From: a virus
DNA length: 48,921 nt
Reading direction: 5' to 3' (one strand)
Virus record (IMG/VR): IMGVR_UViG_3300028569_002827
Span: 1 to 48,921 of that record
The position numbers and the translations under genes were made by a program. Below the pieces are notes generated by a model. That model saw only the letters and a list, made by a program, of their open reading frames with translations. It had not been told where the DNA came from and did not search any database. Below, piece by piece: positions 1-7,837 of the stretch (the first letter of the stretch is position 1; every line of letters starts with the position of its first letter).

Positions 1-291
1 ATGTCTTTTTGGCAAATCTTGGGGCGATTCGCTGTCTCCGATTCAGGGGAGACTTTGCAAAAAGTCTCGGATACCACCAGCGTATCGTCCGATGGCACGA
101 CCTACACAAAGATGGGCTCAACCACCTTTGGGTCAGATGGGTCTGTTTTCACTCAGATGGGAAGCTTTAGCACTGACGGCAGCACCCGCTTGGGAAGCTC
201 GGCCACAGGACTCGGAGCCGTTTTTAACGACAAAGATGACTGGCCAAACTCAAAAGCCGATAAGTTTGGCATGAGCGACGACAACTGGTAA
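1..291 (+). CDS. Small unknown protein with Ser/Gly/Thr-rich degenerate repeats
   Basis: Open frame of 96 codons starting at the first base of the window, so an upstream start cannot be excluded. After an N-terminal MSFWQILGRF stretch, the protein has three degenerate copies of a roughly 17-residue unit built around S-D-G-[TS]-x-[YFT], rich in Ser, Gly and Thr, and ends in an acidic, Asn/Trp-containing tail. No signal peptide, catalytic motif or known family is recognised. It lies outside the recognisable prophage genes and is followed by other small unknown genes on the same strand. Function unknown; the coding call rests on the long open frame and non-random composition. Confidence 0.55.
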   Translation: MSFWQILGRFAVSDSGETLQKVSDTTSVSSDGTTYTKMGSTTFGSDGSVFTQMGSFSTDGSTRLGSSATGLGAVFNDKDDWPNSKADKFGMSDDNW

Positions 292-311
292 AAAATGAAT
301 GAAAGTCCCGA

Positions 312-737
312 GTGAATACTGCCCCGCATTTGCCTCCTAACCTTCAAGCTCTCGCGGACACTGCATTGCGAGAATTTTCGGCTGGTGTAGAAGCGCCTGA
401 GGGGCTAAGTCTTATCTACGAGTGGCTGGAGGTCGATGGATGGGACTTTTTGATAAACGATCTTGGGGAGCAATCTGCCCTTAAGTTGGGTTACATCGCT
501 CAACTTGAATTTTCAGACTCAGAGACTCGTTACAACCTTGAAATCCCCAAGGAAGTTGAAGTTCAAGATGCCGATCGTGTGAATTGGGCGCGACAACGAA
601 TTGAATATGCGCAAGCCGGTGACGATGGTTATTTGCTTGCTTCGTTACACGCTTACCGTTTGATTGGCAGTGACGGATCTCATGCTTTTGTAGGCTGTCT
701 GATTGAAATACATGGGCAAGGCGGGCCAGTTTGTTAA
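312..737 (+). CDS. Unknown protein, probably the N-terminal part of a stop-interrupted gene
   Basis: A GTG-initiated frame of 141 codons rich in acidic and aromatic residues. No ATG is available: the ATG at 296 hits a stop after six codons. The frame closes at TAA 735-737, but the same frame stays open for 51 further sense codons up to TGA 891-893. That continuation has protein-like composition (GLWKTPDEFYEAV and similar) and its end overlaps the start of the next gene at 883, the spacing expected of an intact operon. I infer that a full-length protein of about 193 residues has been interrupted by one nonsense codon. No family recognised. Confidence 0.5.
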   Translation: MNTAPHLPPNLQALADTALREFSAGVEAPEGLSLIYEWLEVDGWDFLINDLGEQSALKLGYIAQLEFSDSETRYNLEIPKEVEVQDADRVNWARQRIEYAQAGDDGYLLASLHAYRLIGSDGSHAFVGCLIEIHGQGGPVC

Positions 738-893
738 TGGTGGGGACTTTGGAAGACCCCCGACGAATTTTATGAAGCCGTGGGCGATGGCGGCTTCAAT
801 TGGGTCATTCCACGTATGGGCGATATTTCGGATCAGGTGATTTTGTCGATGTGGGAAAAGAAGAAATCTCGAGGGAAAAAGCGTGCGCATTGA
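738..893 (+). pseudogene. In-frame continuation of the preceding gene beyond TAA 735-737
   Basis: Fifty-one sense codons in the same frame as 312-737, beginning WWGLWKTPDEF and ending in a basic tail (KKKSRGKKRAH) at TGA 891-893. It has no plausible start or ribosome binding site of its own in this frame. Its end overlaps the GTG of the macro-domain gene at 883 by 11 bases, as coupled genes often do. The simplest reading is the C-terminal part of a gene broken by a single stop. A sequencing error is the main alternative. Confidence 0.45.
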
Positions 894-1404
894 AATCGTC
901 GTAGGTAACATCGTCCATCAACCTGACGTCGATGCCTTGGTTAATTCAGCAAATGCCAACCTTCGCTTTGGATCAGGTGTTGCCGGTGCCATTCATACGG
1001 CAGCCGGGCCAGAACTCGAGCAGTATTGCCGACGCCATTCGCCTATTGCGCTGGGTGAGGCGGTTGTGACCCCCGGCTTTGAATTGCCAAACCCCTTTGT
1101 GATTCACACTAGGGCAGCCAGCTTCATCAATGACGATCACCCCGAGAAATACCTCGACCTTGCTGTTGCGCAGACTCTCCGTGTGGCCAAAGAAGCAGGA
1201 ATCAAATCAATGGCCATGCCCGCGATCGGAACTGGCGTTTTCAAGTTCCCACCAGAGTTGTCGGCTGAAATCATCATTAACGGCCTAGTGAGTCGAAGTG
1301 AGGACTACCCAGAGATCCATTTGGTACGGATTTGCGTTGGCACGCAAGAAATGAAGGCCGTTTTCGCTTCTACTTTGGCCGCAAAAATATCTTCTCCTGC
1401 ATAG
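883..1404 (+). CDS. Macro-domain protein (ADP-ribose binding or hydrolysing)
   Basis: A single macro domain of 173 residues occupying the whole protein. It begins with the typical strand MRIEIVVGNI, followed by the ligand-binding segment ALVNSANANL and a glycine-rich loop GSGVAGAIHTAAG. A second conserved loop, AMPAIGTGVFKFP, lies near residues 108-120. Macro domains bind ADP-ribose and many remove ADP-ribose or O-acetyl-ADP-ribose from substrates; the Asn and Gly loops needed for ligand binding are present here. The GTG start overlaps the end of the broken gene upstream. A terminator-like hairpin follows directly. The actual substrate cannot be told from sequence. Confidence 0.9.
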   Translation: MRIEIVVGNIVHQPDVDALVNSANANLRFGSGVAGAIHTAAGPELEQYCRRHSPIALGEAVVTPGFELPNPFVIHTRAASFINDDHPEKYLDLAVAQTLRVAKEAGIKSMAMPAIGTGVFKFPPELSAEIIINGLVSRSEDYPEIHLVRICVGTQEMKAVFASTLAAKISSPA

Positions 1405-1405
1405 A

Positions 1406-1431
1406 CCATTTGATTTTAGAAATGGCTTTTT
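1406..1431 (+). terminator. Intrinsic terminator after the macro-domain gene
   Basis: CCATTT (1406-1411) pairs with AAATGG (1420-1425) and is followed by a run of five T at 1427-1431. The stem is short and AT-rich but sits directly after the macro gene stop, so it probably ends that transcript. Confidence 0.55.
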
Positions 1432-1459
1432 CCTTTGTCATAAATCGTAAACCTAGGGC

Positions 1460-1894
1460 TTGAGTTTGATAAATTCTTCTGTAATTTCTCCTGAGACCAT
1501 ACAGGCATACCGTGAGACAGAATTCCGTGTTTTTTCAGAAGCTTCGTTGGTCCTGAAGATCTTTGAAAAATGTGAAGCTCTGATGGGCTTGTACAAAAAG
1601 CACCGAAGCGAGACCTGCGCCTTCATTACTGCCTGCAATCCTTTTGGCGAGCTTCTCAGTAATGAGCAAAATTCTGATTTGCATAAGCAGCTTGAAGAAG
1701 AGATCCAATTCAGGGGTCTAGTGCTCATTGCCGGAGAAGGCAAACACCCTGTTGGGGATTGGCCCGGTGAACCAAGCTACCTCGTCTTTGACCTCTCTTT
1801 AGAGGCGGCAAAAACGCTGGGCAGAAAATTCAATCAGAACGCCATTGTTTGGTGCGGTCCAGATGCTGTACCTCAATTGATTTTGCTTCGATGA
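1460..1894 (+). CDS. DUF3293 family protein
   Basis: 144 residues matching the DUF3293 pattern: an N-terminal helix, then AFITACNPFGELLSNEQN (about residues 53-70), a GEGKHP.GDWPGEPSYLVF block (about 94-112), and a C-terminal block with LGRKFNQNAIVW. The family is widespread in proteobacteria and its function is not known. The only start available in this frame is TTG at 1460, with a weak purine stretch upstream. It is not coupled to its neighbours: a terminator precedes it and a gap of about 85 bases follows. Likely a host or accessory gene rather than phage. Confidence 0.8.
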   Translation: MSLINSSVISPETIQAYRETEFRVFSEASLVLKIFEKCEALMGLYKKHRSETCAFITACNPFGELLSNEQNSDLHKQLEEEIQFRGLVLIAGEGKHPVGDWPGEPSYLVFDLSLEAAKTLGRKFNQNAIVWCGPDAVPQLILLR

Positions 1895-1979
1895 GAGTTT
1901 CACCTACGTCCCCAAAAATCCAAGCAGAAGGCCATTCGGAAATGGTTTGCTGTTGTCGACACACAAGCAAAGGCACCAA

Positions 1980-2795
1980 ATGACCCTTCGGGAAATGCTT
2001 CACAAGGACTTTGGAATTGATTTTCCAATAACTGGGGGGTGGGGCCAATCCGCTGATGACCCTATTGTGTTGACCTCTCAAGACCCTGCTGAGGCCGCTC
2101 TTGTTCAATTGGAAATCGCACGACGTATCTATGGTGTGCAGGGGTGGTATTGGCGGCAAATTGAACGAACATCCGCTGGCGTAGTTGGAGCAGTTGTCGA
2201 AAAATTTTCCAGTGAAGTCAAATACGTTGAAGGCGACCAGATCGTCACTGAGAAAAGAAACTTATATTTCGATTTGAGTTCAGTCATCAGTGCTGATGCT
2301 GCACGTCTAGAAAATCTATCTGTACCAGTTGGTCCACCCGCAGAGCTTAATTTTCCGAGACAAATCGGATGGTTTCACTTTGACGGCATTACCAACAATG
2401 AACCGGAACACCCTGGGCTTGGGGTCTCGGTTGCGTACTCCGCTCCCAAAGCAAAAATGATGGTCTACGCCTACGACAAGGGCATCTCGGATCAAATTCG
2501 CGATAGACCTGATGAATACGCATCCTTGGAGTACGCCCAAGCTATTGCAGACTTTCGGTCCGTGAATCCTGAAGCGCGACCTGCACGTGAGCATGAACAA
2601 GGTGGCGTTCGCTTAACAATTTTTGAAAACGGTGAGATCTTGTCAGTTGTACTGGTATCGCCATTTCGCGATTTTTTCTTCAAGTTACGACTGACCCTTG
2701 ACGATCGCAGCGAGCAGTACATGGTCGACTGTGTCATGAGCACATTGGCAAATTTTGTGTCAATGGTCGGAACAAGCAATCAGACAAAGCATTGA
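1980..2795 (+). CDS. Unknown protein (271 residues)
   Basis: I choose the ATG at 1980 over the TTG 33 bases upstream because AAAGG at 1969-1973 is correctly spaced from it. The protein is soluble-looking, with no signal peptide or membrane segment. It contains an N-terminal helical part, a central strand-rich part with YFDLSSVI, and a later segment IGWFHFDGITNNEPEHPG with several conserved-looking Trp/Phe/His residues. No family was recognised. It is followed by a second unknown gene only 8 bases downstream on the same strand, suggesting a two-gene operon next to the integration module. Confidence 0.6.
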   Translation: MTLREMLHKDFGIDFPITGGWGQSADDPIVLTSQDPAEAALVQLEIARRIYGVQGWYWRQIERTSAGVVGAVVEKFSSEVKYVEGDQIVTEKRNLYFDLSSVISADAARLENLSVPVGPPAELNFPRQIGWFHFDGITNNEPEHPGLGVSVAYSAPKAKMMVYAYDKGISDQIRDRPDEYASLEYAQAIADFRSVNPEARPAREHEQGGVRLTIFENGEILSVVLVSPFRDFFFKLRLTLDDRSEQYMVDCVMSTLANFVSMVGTSNQTKH

Positions 2796-2803
2796 GGAAT
2801 GTG

Positions 2804-3571
2804 ATGCACAACATTGAAATGGCTGAAGTGACCGAGGACTTTGCTCGTTGCTGGAATGCGGCTGGCTTGCGAATTCAAAATCAAGCGCAAGGTCAATTGC
2901 AGAGTTGGCTTCGTTCGCACCTCAACCCTCCATTTTTAGAACACCTGTCTTTTCGTCTCGGCAACCAGTTGTTCTACATTCAAGTTGAAGATGTTGAAGG
3001 CGTTCTTCAAACTCCGGGCAGCCAGGAAGGGTTGCTGACGATCGCAGATGGTTGCGCAGGCCATGCGTGTTTGATGCCTATGAAACGAGTTGGCCAAGAC
3101 TGGGAGCCCACTGAAAGTGGCTGGGGTCTTATCGACGCGCGAACACGACTACCTGTTAATCCGCCTGCGCTGATTACCGATGAGATGTTGGAGATGACCG
3201 ATTGGGAGCTGCAAGACCTTGCGGTACAAGTTGTACGGCAGCAAATTGAAAAAGAGGGGCATCAGCTTATGTCGTGGAATGGTGATCCACGCATTGATCC
3301 CTCGGTCTGGTTTGTCGGTTCCTCTGGTGGCCCAGAGTGGGTACTCGTTCGAGCTGTTCGCCACCCGGAAAAAGAAGCCACTGAGCCAGAGAATAAGTCT
3401 GAACTCAAATCGCATTTCGGCAAGATGGGCTTTCCTGGACACTTTGCTTCAGTAGCCGTAGCGAGTGCTGATGATCCTTTTGATCCCGGTGCTAAAAGCA
3501 ATGGAAATTACGCTCCCCTTAACAGGGGTGTTGGTATGCACATCCGTTATGAAGGCCTGAGATCTTTTTAA
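2804..3571 (+). CDS. Unknown protein (255 residues)
   Basis: The ATG at 2804 is preceded by GAGG at 2795-2798 with 5-base spacing, which favours it over the TTG at 2792 inside the preceding gene's stop region. The protein has a helical N-terminus, a central acidic segment (ITDEMLEMTDWELQDLAVQ) and a C-terminal part with two glycine-rich loops. No recognised domain. It forms a likely operon with 1980-2795. Its TAA (3569-3571) overlaps the stop of the convergent recombinase-associated gene, so it directly abuts the integration module and marks the apparent left limit of recognisable prophage genes. Confidence 0.6.
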   Translation: MHNIEMAEVTEDFARCWNAAGLRIQNQAQGQLQSWLRSHLNPPFLEHLSFRLGNQLFYIQVEDVEGVLQTPGSQEGLLTIADGCAGHACLMPMKRVGQDWEPTESGWGLIDARTRLPVNPPALITDEMLEMTDWELQDLAVQVVRQQIEKEGHQLMSWNGDPRIDPSVWFVGSSGGPEWVLVRAVRHPEKEATEPENKSELKSHFGKMGFPGHFASVAVASADDPFDPGAKSNGNYAPLNRGVGMHIRYEGLRSF

Positions 3572-3978
3572 GCGACGTGGTTGCTTTCAATTCCAAAATG
3601 CCTGGCCTGCGCATCCCACTCCATTGGAAACGGCTCCATCAGATCTTTCATCGTTAGTTGCGCCGGGTACTTTCCGTCTAGGATGGCTTCAATGACTGTG
3701 GGTGACAGATAGGCCAGGCGCAGTATTCTGCTGACAAACGATGGACTGATGTTCTCTGACTTGGCCATGTCTTCAATTGAAGCGTGGGTACCGTCAAATA
3801 GTTTCCGGTGCCAGCGGTGGCCGCGAGCCAGCAGTTTGACCATGGCGTTGTCAATCAGTGCCTCGCGCCGCTCGATCGCCCGAGAACCGTCGGGCATTAC
3901 GATCACCGCCTTGCCCCCACGCCTGCGAAAAGTCATCGGAATCTCGGTGGTGAATCCCGCTTCGGTATCGGTGCTCAT
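3568..3978 (-). CDS. Recombinase-associated helix-turn-helix protein
   Basis: 136 residues. The centre (about 60-90) reads like a helix-turn-helix: SIEDMAKSENISPSFVSRIL, followed by a helix LRLAYLSPTVIEAIL. The N-terminus is basic (FRRRGGKAVIV). Small proteins of this type regularly follow large serine recombinases in proteobacterial prophages and integrative elements, so a directionality-factor or regulatory role is plausible but unproven. Its ATG overlaps the recombinase TGA in an ATGA, indicating translational coupling. Its stop overlaps the stop of the convergent gene at 2804-3571. Confidence 0.75.
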   Translation of the reverse strand: MSTDTEAGFTTEIPMTFRRRGGKAVIVMPDGSRAIERREALIDNAMVKLLARGHRWHRKLFDGTHASIEDMAKSENISPSFVSRILRLAYLSPTVIEAILDGKYPAQLTMKDLMEPFPMEWDAQARHFGIESNHVA

Positions 3979-5318
3979 GCAGCCTCCATTTCTTTTTGTG
4001 GTTCAAGCGTGTCGCGCAACAGCTTGTTCAAGCCCTTGTCGTGCCATTTGATTGCGATGCCGTCCTTGCGCACTGTGATTCGATCAACCAGGGTATGCAG
4101 AACCTTGGCCTGCTCCGCTGGGAAGAGTTCGTCCCAGACCGCGTCGATGGACTGCAATGCGCTGATGGCGTTTGTCTCTTCAACTTTGGGCCGCTGAGTA
4201 TTTACCTCACGCACCGCGTGGGCCAGCACCTCTGGTGAGCGCAGGATACCGCGCATCTTCTCAACCACCACCTGTTCGATCTCACCGGCGGGGATGCGGC
4301 AGATGTCGCAGCTTTCTTTGCCGATCTTGATCGAGTCGGTGTTGATGTAGTAGCGGTAGGTCTTGTGCTGCTTGCGCGTCCAGCCAGGCGTGAAGGCCCG
4401 TCCTTGCTCAGAAAAAATAAGTCCGCGCAGTAGAGAGGGCGCGCTGCCCCTACCCGCCAGCCTCGCCTTATTCATAGGGGTGCCGTTTTTCAGGTGCGTC
4501 TGCACCGTATCCCACAGCTCTTGCGTGATGATGCCGTCATGCTCACCAGGGAAGTGCTGACCCTTGTAGGCCGCAATGCCAATGTAGACCGGGTTGCTGA
4601 AGATCTTGTAGACAAGGCCTTTAGTGATCAACTTGCCTTCGCGGACAACGCCCTTGGCTGTTGTCCATGATTTGGAGGTGACACCGCGCTTGCGCAGGTC
4701 TTTGACGATGGTGGACATCGAGGGCGTAGCCGCAAAGCGAGCAAAAATCTCCTGAACAATGGCTGCTTCTTTGGGGTTGGGCACCAGTTTTCGCTCAACC
4801 ACGTCATAGCCCAAAGCGGGCATCCCACCCATCCAGATGCCACGCTTGCGTGAGGCAGCAATCTTGTCGCGCACCCGTTCACCTGACAACTCACGCTCAA
4901 ACTGCGCAAAGGACAGCAGGATGTTGAGCGTCAACCGCCCCATAGATGTGGTGGTATTGAAGGACTGGGTGACCGAAACAAAGGTCACCTTGTGCTGATC
5001 AAACAGCTCAACCAGCTTTGCAAAGTCGGCAAGCGACCGTGATAACCGATCAATCTTGTAAACCACGATGGTGTTCACCAGACCCTTCCGGACGTCTTCG
5101 AGCAGACGCTTGATGGCCGGGCGTTCAAGCGTGCCTCCTGAGAAGCCGCCGTCGTCATACCGGTCCTTGAGCGTTACCCAGCCCTCAGACTTTTGGCTGG
5201 CAATGTAATTTGCGCATGCATCGTGTTGGGCGTCCAGTGAGTTGAAGTTTTGGTCCAAGCCTTCTTCTGTGGACTTGCGCGTGTAGATCGCGCACAGGAC
5301 TTTAGGGGTGGTAGCCAT
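3975..5318 (-). CDS. Large serine recombinase (phage integrase)
   Basis: 447 residues from the ATG at 5318; a start 39 bases upstream lies inside the previous gene, whereas GGAG precedes 5318 at good spacing. The N-terminal resolvase domain (about 1-145) carries the catalytic serine in YTRKST (Ser16) and the arginine-bearing segment VVYKIDRLSRSL. A recombinase domain follows (about 160-260, with GLVYKIFSNPVYIG), then a zinc-ribbon-like region with C-x2-C (CDICRI) and a C-terminal helical region. It catalyses site-specific integration and excision through a 5'-phosphoserine intermediate. It is coupled at both ends to its neighbours in a four-gene minus-strand operon. attP/attB sites could not be identified from a single sequence. 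Confidence 0.93.
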   Translation of the reverse strand: MATTPKVLCAIYTRKSTEEGLDQNFNSLDAQHDACANYIASQKSEGWVTLKDRYDDGGFSGGTLERPAIKRLLEDVRKGLVNTIVVYKIDRLSRSLADFAKLVELFDQHKVTFVSVTQSFNTTTSMGRLTLNILLSFAQFERELSGERVRDKIAASRKRGIWMGGMPALGYDVVERKLVPNPKEAAIVQEIFARFAATPSMSTIVKDLRKRGVTSKSWTTAKGVVREGKLITKGLVYKIFSNPVYIGIAAYKGQHFPGEHDGIITQELWDTVQTHLKNGTPMNKARLAGRGSAPSLLRGLIFSEQGRAFTPGWTRKQHKTYRYYINTDSIKIGKESCDICRIPAGEIEQVVVEKMRGILRSPEVLAHAVREVNTQRPKVEETNAISALQSIDAVWDELFPAEQAKVLHTLVDRITVRKDGIAIKWHDKGLNKLLRDTLEPQKEMEAA

Positions 5319-5761
5319 CAGACGCTCCTTCCAGAAGACATGCCAAAAAAGGTCCAACCGTTTCGGTTGGTGCCTGTAATCACCATGGCTATGCGTGAAA
5401 TGGACTTGTAGCGTTGACCTGCGTATTCGAAATCGTCAACGTGCACCACCACCTCGTGGCGCTCACCATCCCATTCCCGAATCAGGCGCGTTCCGCAGAT
5501 GGGCCTGCCATCAACTCTGCGGCGGCGGACATCGGCTTTGCCGCCATCGAGTTGTTCCCCAAGCTTCTCCAGGCGCTTGACGGTCTCGCGGCGTAGGCCC
5601 CCAAGGGCCAGCTCCTGAATCCGGTATGCCAGACGCGTTTCAAGGAAGCGCCGGTTAAACGGTGGTGGTTCGGTCTGAAACATTTCTCGCCACATTTGCT
5701 TGAGGTCAGGTGTGGGCGAGGTTTTAAGGGCTGCAACGCGTGCAACAAGTGAGTCATTCAT
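5318..5761 (-). CDS. DUF2924 domain protein
   Basis: 147 residues with the diagnostic DUF2924 blocks: PPFNRRFLETRLAYRIQELA near residues 33-52, then RPICGTRLIREWDGERHEV and a C-terminal ISRIAMVITGTNRNGW-FFG block. DUF2924 proteins are recurrent neighbours of large serine recombinases in alpha- and betaproteobacterial prophages; their molecular role is unknown. The basic, Arg-rich composition would suit DNA binding. Its TGA shares one base with the recombinase ATG (TGATG), and its own start overlaps the upstream small gene by 8 bases. Confidence 0.88.
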   Translation of the reverse strand: MNDSLVARVAALKTSPTPDLKQMWREMFQTEPPPFNRRFLETRLAYRIQELALGGLRRETVKRLEKLGEQLDGGKADVRRRRVDGRPICGTRLIREWDGERHEVVVHVDDFEYAGQRYKSISRIAMVITGTNRNGWTFFGMSSGRSV

Positions 5762-5948
5762 GGGTGTTGTCCTTGGTAGTCAAAACAACTGTATGAACGC
5801 TCTCTTCGGTACGGTTAGCAAGTTGAGCTTCGCGTTTTTGGCGGTCCAGCAGGCGAATTGCGCCTTGGGCCAGGATTGCACCGACGACTGCCATTGGGCT
5901 TGGCTCGGCGGGTATGTTTTGTTGTGGGGTGTGTTTTGGGGCGGTCAT
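5754..5948 (-). CDS. Small protein upstream of DUF2924
   Basis: 64 residues with a Pro-rich N-terminus, a hydrophobic or amphipathic helix (AVVGAILAQGAIRLL) and a charged C-terminus. No family assigned. It overlaps the DUF2924 start by 8 bases and would be the first gene of the integration operon, with the operon promoter in the adjacent 5949-6372 region. The Shine-Dalgarno sequence is weak. The conserved position upstream of DUF2924 and the coupling support it being real. Confidence 0.55.
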   Translation of the reverse strand: MTAPKHTPQQNIPAEPSPMAVVGAILAQGAIRLLDRQKREAQLANRTEESVHTVVLTTKDNTHE

Positions 5949-6070
5949 GCAGGTTCATACCGCCGTTGGGGGGTGTTTTTCTCAGATAGGGCAGTGCTTT
6001 GAAGCCCAAAACTGCGCCCACGTGCAATGTCAGAGGGGGGTTGAAGGGGGTATTTGGGCAATTTGGCTGC

Positions 6071-6101
6071 ATCCTGTGCCCGCCCGTGGCGGGCACAGGA
6101 T
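6071..6101. repeat. Perfect 14-bp inverted repeat with 3-base loop
   Basis: ATCCTGTGCCCGCC (6071-6084) and its exact complement (6088-6101) flank CGT. There is no T-run on either side, so it is more likely a protein-binding palindrome, an mRNA-stabilising hairpin or a REP-like element than an intrinsic terminator. Confidence 0.7.
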
Positions 6102-6242
6102 AACTAAGGAGCACAGAATCACAAGATCACTGAGTACGCTGAGCACAGCAAAAATTTTATAAGCCATTGATTTAAATAGGAAAAGTGATTTTTTGATGCA
6201 ATATTTTGCGCATCTTAATTACTTTGAAAGCGATGAAAATAA

Positions 6243-6270
6243 TTAACTCAACATCTTAGTTACCTATATT
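6243..6270 (+). promoter_or_regulatory. Candidate rightward early promoter
   Basis: TTAACT (6243-6248), 16-base spacer, TATATT (6265-6270) matches the sigma-70 consensus at 4 and 5 positions. The second copy of the CATCTTAGTTAC direct repeat (6252-6263) lies in the spacer, which would suit repression by a bound regulator. Predicted only from consensus. Confidence 0.35.
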
Positions 6271-6372
6271 AGACGAGCACTGGGTGTCAAAAGCGCTGCT
6301 TTAATCATGGCGAGTTTGAGTATCTGGCCCTAGAATTTGGGCACTGAAATCGAAAACCCAAAGGAAAACCAA

Positions 6373-6912
6373 ATGTCCGCTGCATCAAACGCCAAAAAGA
6401 TCTCCAAGGGCCAAGAAAAGGCCAAAGCGCTGCGTGACAGCTGCTGGCCAGACCTGGACGATGAAAAGCTCTGGAACCGAAAGCTGGTGAAGGGCTTCAC
6501 CACCATCCCCCGCACGATGCCCTTGATCATGAACATCATCGATTCGCTGACCAAGAACAAACCGGCAGGCATGGTCTATTTCGTTTTGTGGTGCCGCACT
6601 TTTGACGAGTCACTGTTAGCAATCGACAACCCGATGACCTTGGCGTTTGAGTCCGGATTTACCGGCGAGAGGGCATTGAGCACCTGGAAAGACCGGATGC
6701 GCTCCTTGGTTGAGCTGGGCTTTATCGATGCCAAGGAAGGCCCCACTGGCGCGCACCACTATGTGTTGCTCTTCAACCCACACAAGGTGGTGTGGGACCT
6801 GAAGGATCGCATTCAGGAGGGCATGTTTAGGGAGCTGCAGACACGTGCCATAGCTATTGGCGCAAGCGACATGGAACCCGCAAAGCCTGCAGAAGACAGC
6901 AACCCAACATAA
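6373..6912 (+). CDS. Winged-helix-like early phage protein, function unknown
   Basis: 179 residues from the ATG at 6373, chosen because AAGGAA (6361-6366) is well spaced; a GTG/TTG-type start 36 bases upstream lacks one. A basic helical N-terminus precedes a core (about 35-150) with GFTTIPRTMPLIMNIIDSL and later ALSTWKDRMRSLVELGFI plus a strand pair, the order expected of a winged helix. Proteins of this kind occur in betaproteobacterial mobile elements without assigned function. As the first rightward gene after the regulatory region it could be a regulator or an initiator. That role is inferred from position. Confidence 0.6.
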   Translation: MSAASNAKKISKGQEKAKALRDSCWPDLDDEKLWNRKLVKGFTTIPRTMPLIMNIIDSLTKNKPAGMVYFVLWCRTFDESLLAIDNPMTLAFESGFTGERALSTWKDRMRSLVELGFIDAKEGPTGAHHYVLLFNPHKVVWDLKDRIQEGMFRELQTRAIAIGASDMEPAKPAEDSNPT

Positions 6913-6953
6913 CCGTAGCGCCACCACAGGCACATAAATGAAAAGAGACAAAT

Positions 6954-7721
6954 ATGAAAAAAACATGGGAAAACGACAGTTGTGAAGCAGTCCAGTCTTA
7001 CTTCACGGTGTATCGCGTGCCGGTTGCTGCAGCGTTGTGGTGTGGCATCGAGCCAGGTGAAGTGGAAGAACATCTGGCACTGTCCACGGAAGTCGCAAGG
7101 GGCGTTTTGAAGCACCCATACATCAACTGCCTCGAACCGAGGTGCCGGGCGATCCACGACGCAATCGTGACTGGACTTCTTCCTTACAGCAGGGAGAACG
7201 GAAAAGTCGTGCCCAAAGAAGAACACGTTGCCCCAGAGCGACGTCACATTTCTCGGCAACACCTCAAGGACTGGATTGCGGCGCAGTTCCCGTCTGACAA
7301 GCCTAAGTTCCTGTTTGACGAAATCGAGCGCAACACCCATACAGCCATCAATAAAGATGCCTACCAGTCATTGCAAGCCGAACGCGATGGATTACGGGCA
7401 CGACTTGAAAAAGCTGCCGATGAGTACCGTAAGTTGAGGAGCGAGCGTGACGAGTTGGTTGTCGAAAAAGCAAAACTCACTGAACAGATTAAGCCCGCCA
7501 AAGAACTTGGGCTCAGAGCTGAGACCACTTACCTGAACATCATCGGTGGAATGCTGAACTTGTTCCTGATGAAAAGCCCTGCAGGTAAAGCACATTCGGT
7601 GTTCTCAAACCAAGCATCTGTGATTGAAGCACTAGTTATTAACTTTGGGAACCAGCCTGGAATCTCAAAACGAGGGCTTGAAACCAAGTTCGCAGATGCC
7701 AAGAAGAGCCTGGACCCGTAA
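6954..7721 (+). CDS. Coiled-coil early protein, function unknown
   Basis: 255 residues. The N-terminal half contains CGIEPGEVEEHLAL, like a small DNA- or protein-binding helical domain. The middle (about 140-190) is a strong heptad coiled coil rich in Glu, Arg and Lys. The C-terminal part (about 195-255) carries the segment VIEALVINFGNQPGISKRGLE, a C-terminal module I recall in many unannotated betaproteobacterial element proteins. No enzymatic motif. It lies 41 bases after the preceding gene and is probably co-transcribed with it. Confidence 0.6.
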   Translation: MKKTWENDSCEAVQSYFTVYRVPVAAALWCGIEPGEVEEHLALSTEVARGVLKHPYINCLEPRCRAIHDAIVTGLLPYSRENGKVVPKEEHVAPERRHISRQHLKDWIAAQFPSDKPKFLFDEIERNTHTAINKDAYQSLQAERDGLRARLEKAADEYRKLRSERDELVVEKAKLTEQIKPAKELGLRAETTYLNIIGGMLNLFLMKSPAGKAHSVFSNQASVIEALVINFGNQPGISKRGLETKFADAKKSLDP

Positions 7722-7738
7722 CCCAAATACATACCCTG

Positions 7739-7774
7739 CTACCGCAGTTGCGGTAGTGCTTGCCGCATTTGCGG
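7739..7774. other. Two consecutive hairpins sharing a CCGCA/TGCGG stem
   Basis: CTACCGCA (7739-7746) pairs with TGCGGTAG (7749-7756). A second hairpin, CCGCA (7763-7767) with TGCGG (7770-7774), follows at once. Neither has a T-run. They sit between two early genes and could act in mRNA processing, attenuation or protein binding. Confidence 0.4.
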
Positions 7775-7837
7775 TGATTTCATGAAGTAACCCCGGTCCA
7801 ATGGCTTCATGTAAACGAAAACGAAAAAGGTGATGAC

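Larger units (their letters stand above)
5949..6372. promoter_or_regulatory. Divergent regulatory region between integration operon and early genes
   Basis: A 424-base gap between the leftward integration operon and the rightward early operon with no convincing gene. The left half is G-rich; the right half (about 6150-6290) is conspicuously AT-rich. It holds a perfect inverted repeat at 6071-6101, a 12-base direct repeat CATCTTA[A/G]TTAC at 6211-6222 and 6252-6263 (one mismatch), a TTAATT/AATTAA pair at 6215-6220 and 6241-6246, and two GAGCACAG copies near 6109 and 6140. This looks like the operator/promoter zone of the prophage. The attachment site could also lie here. Confidence 0.6.

Noticed and set aside
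5700-6162. Rightward frames through the start of the integration operon
   Set aside because: They lie opposite a well-supported coupled gene set (DUF2924 and the small upstream gene) and have low-complexity Gly/Trp/Phe-rich composition.
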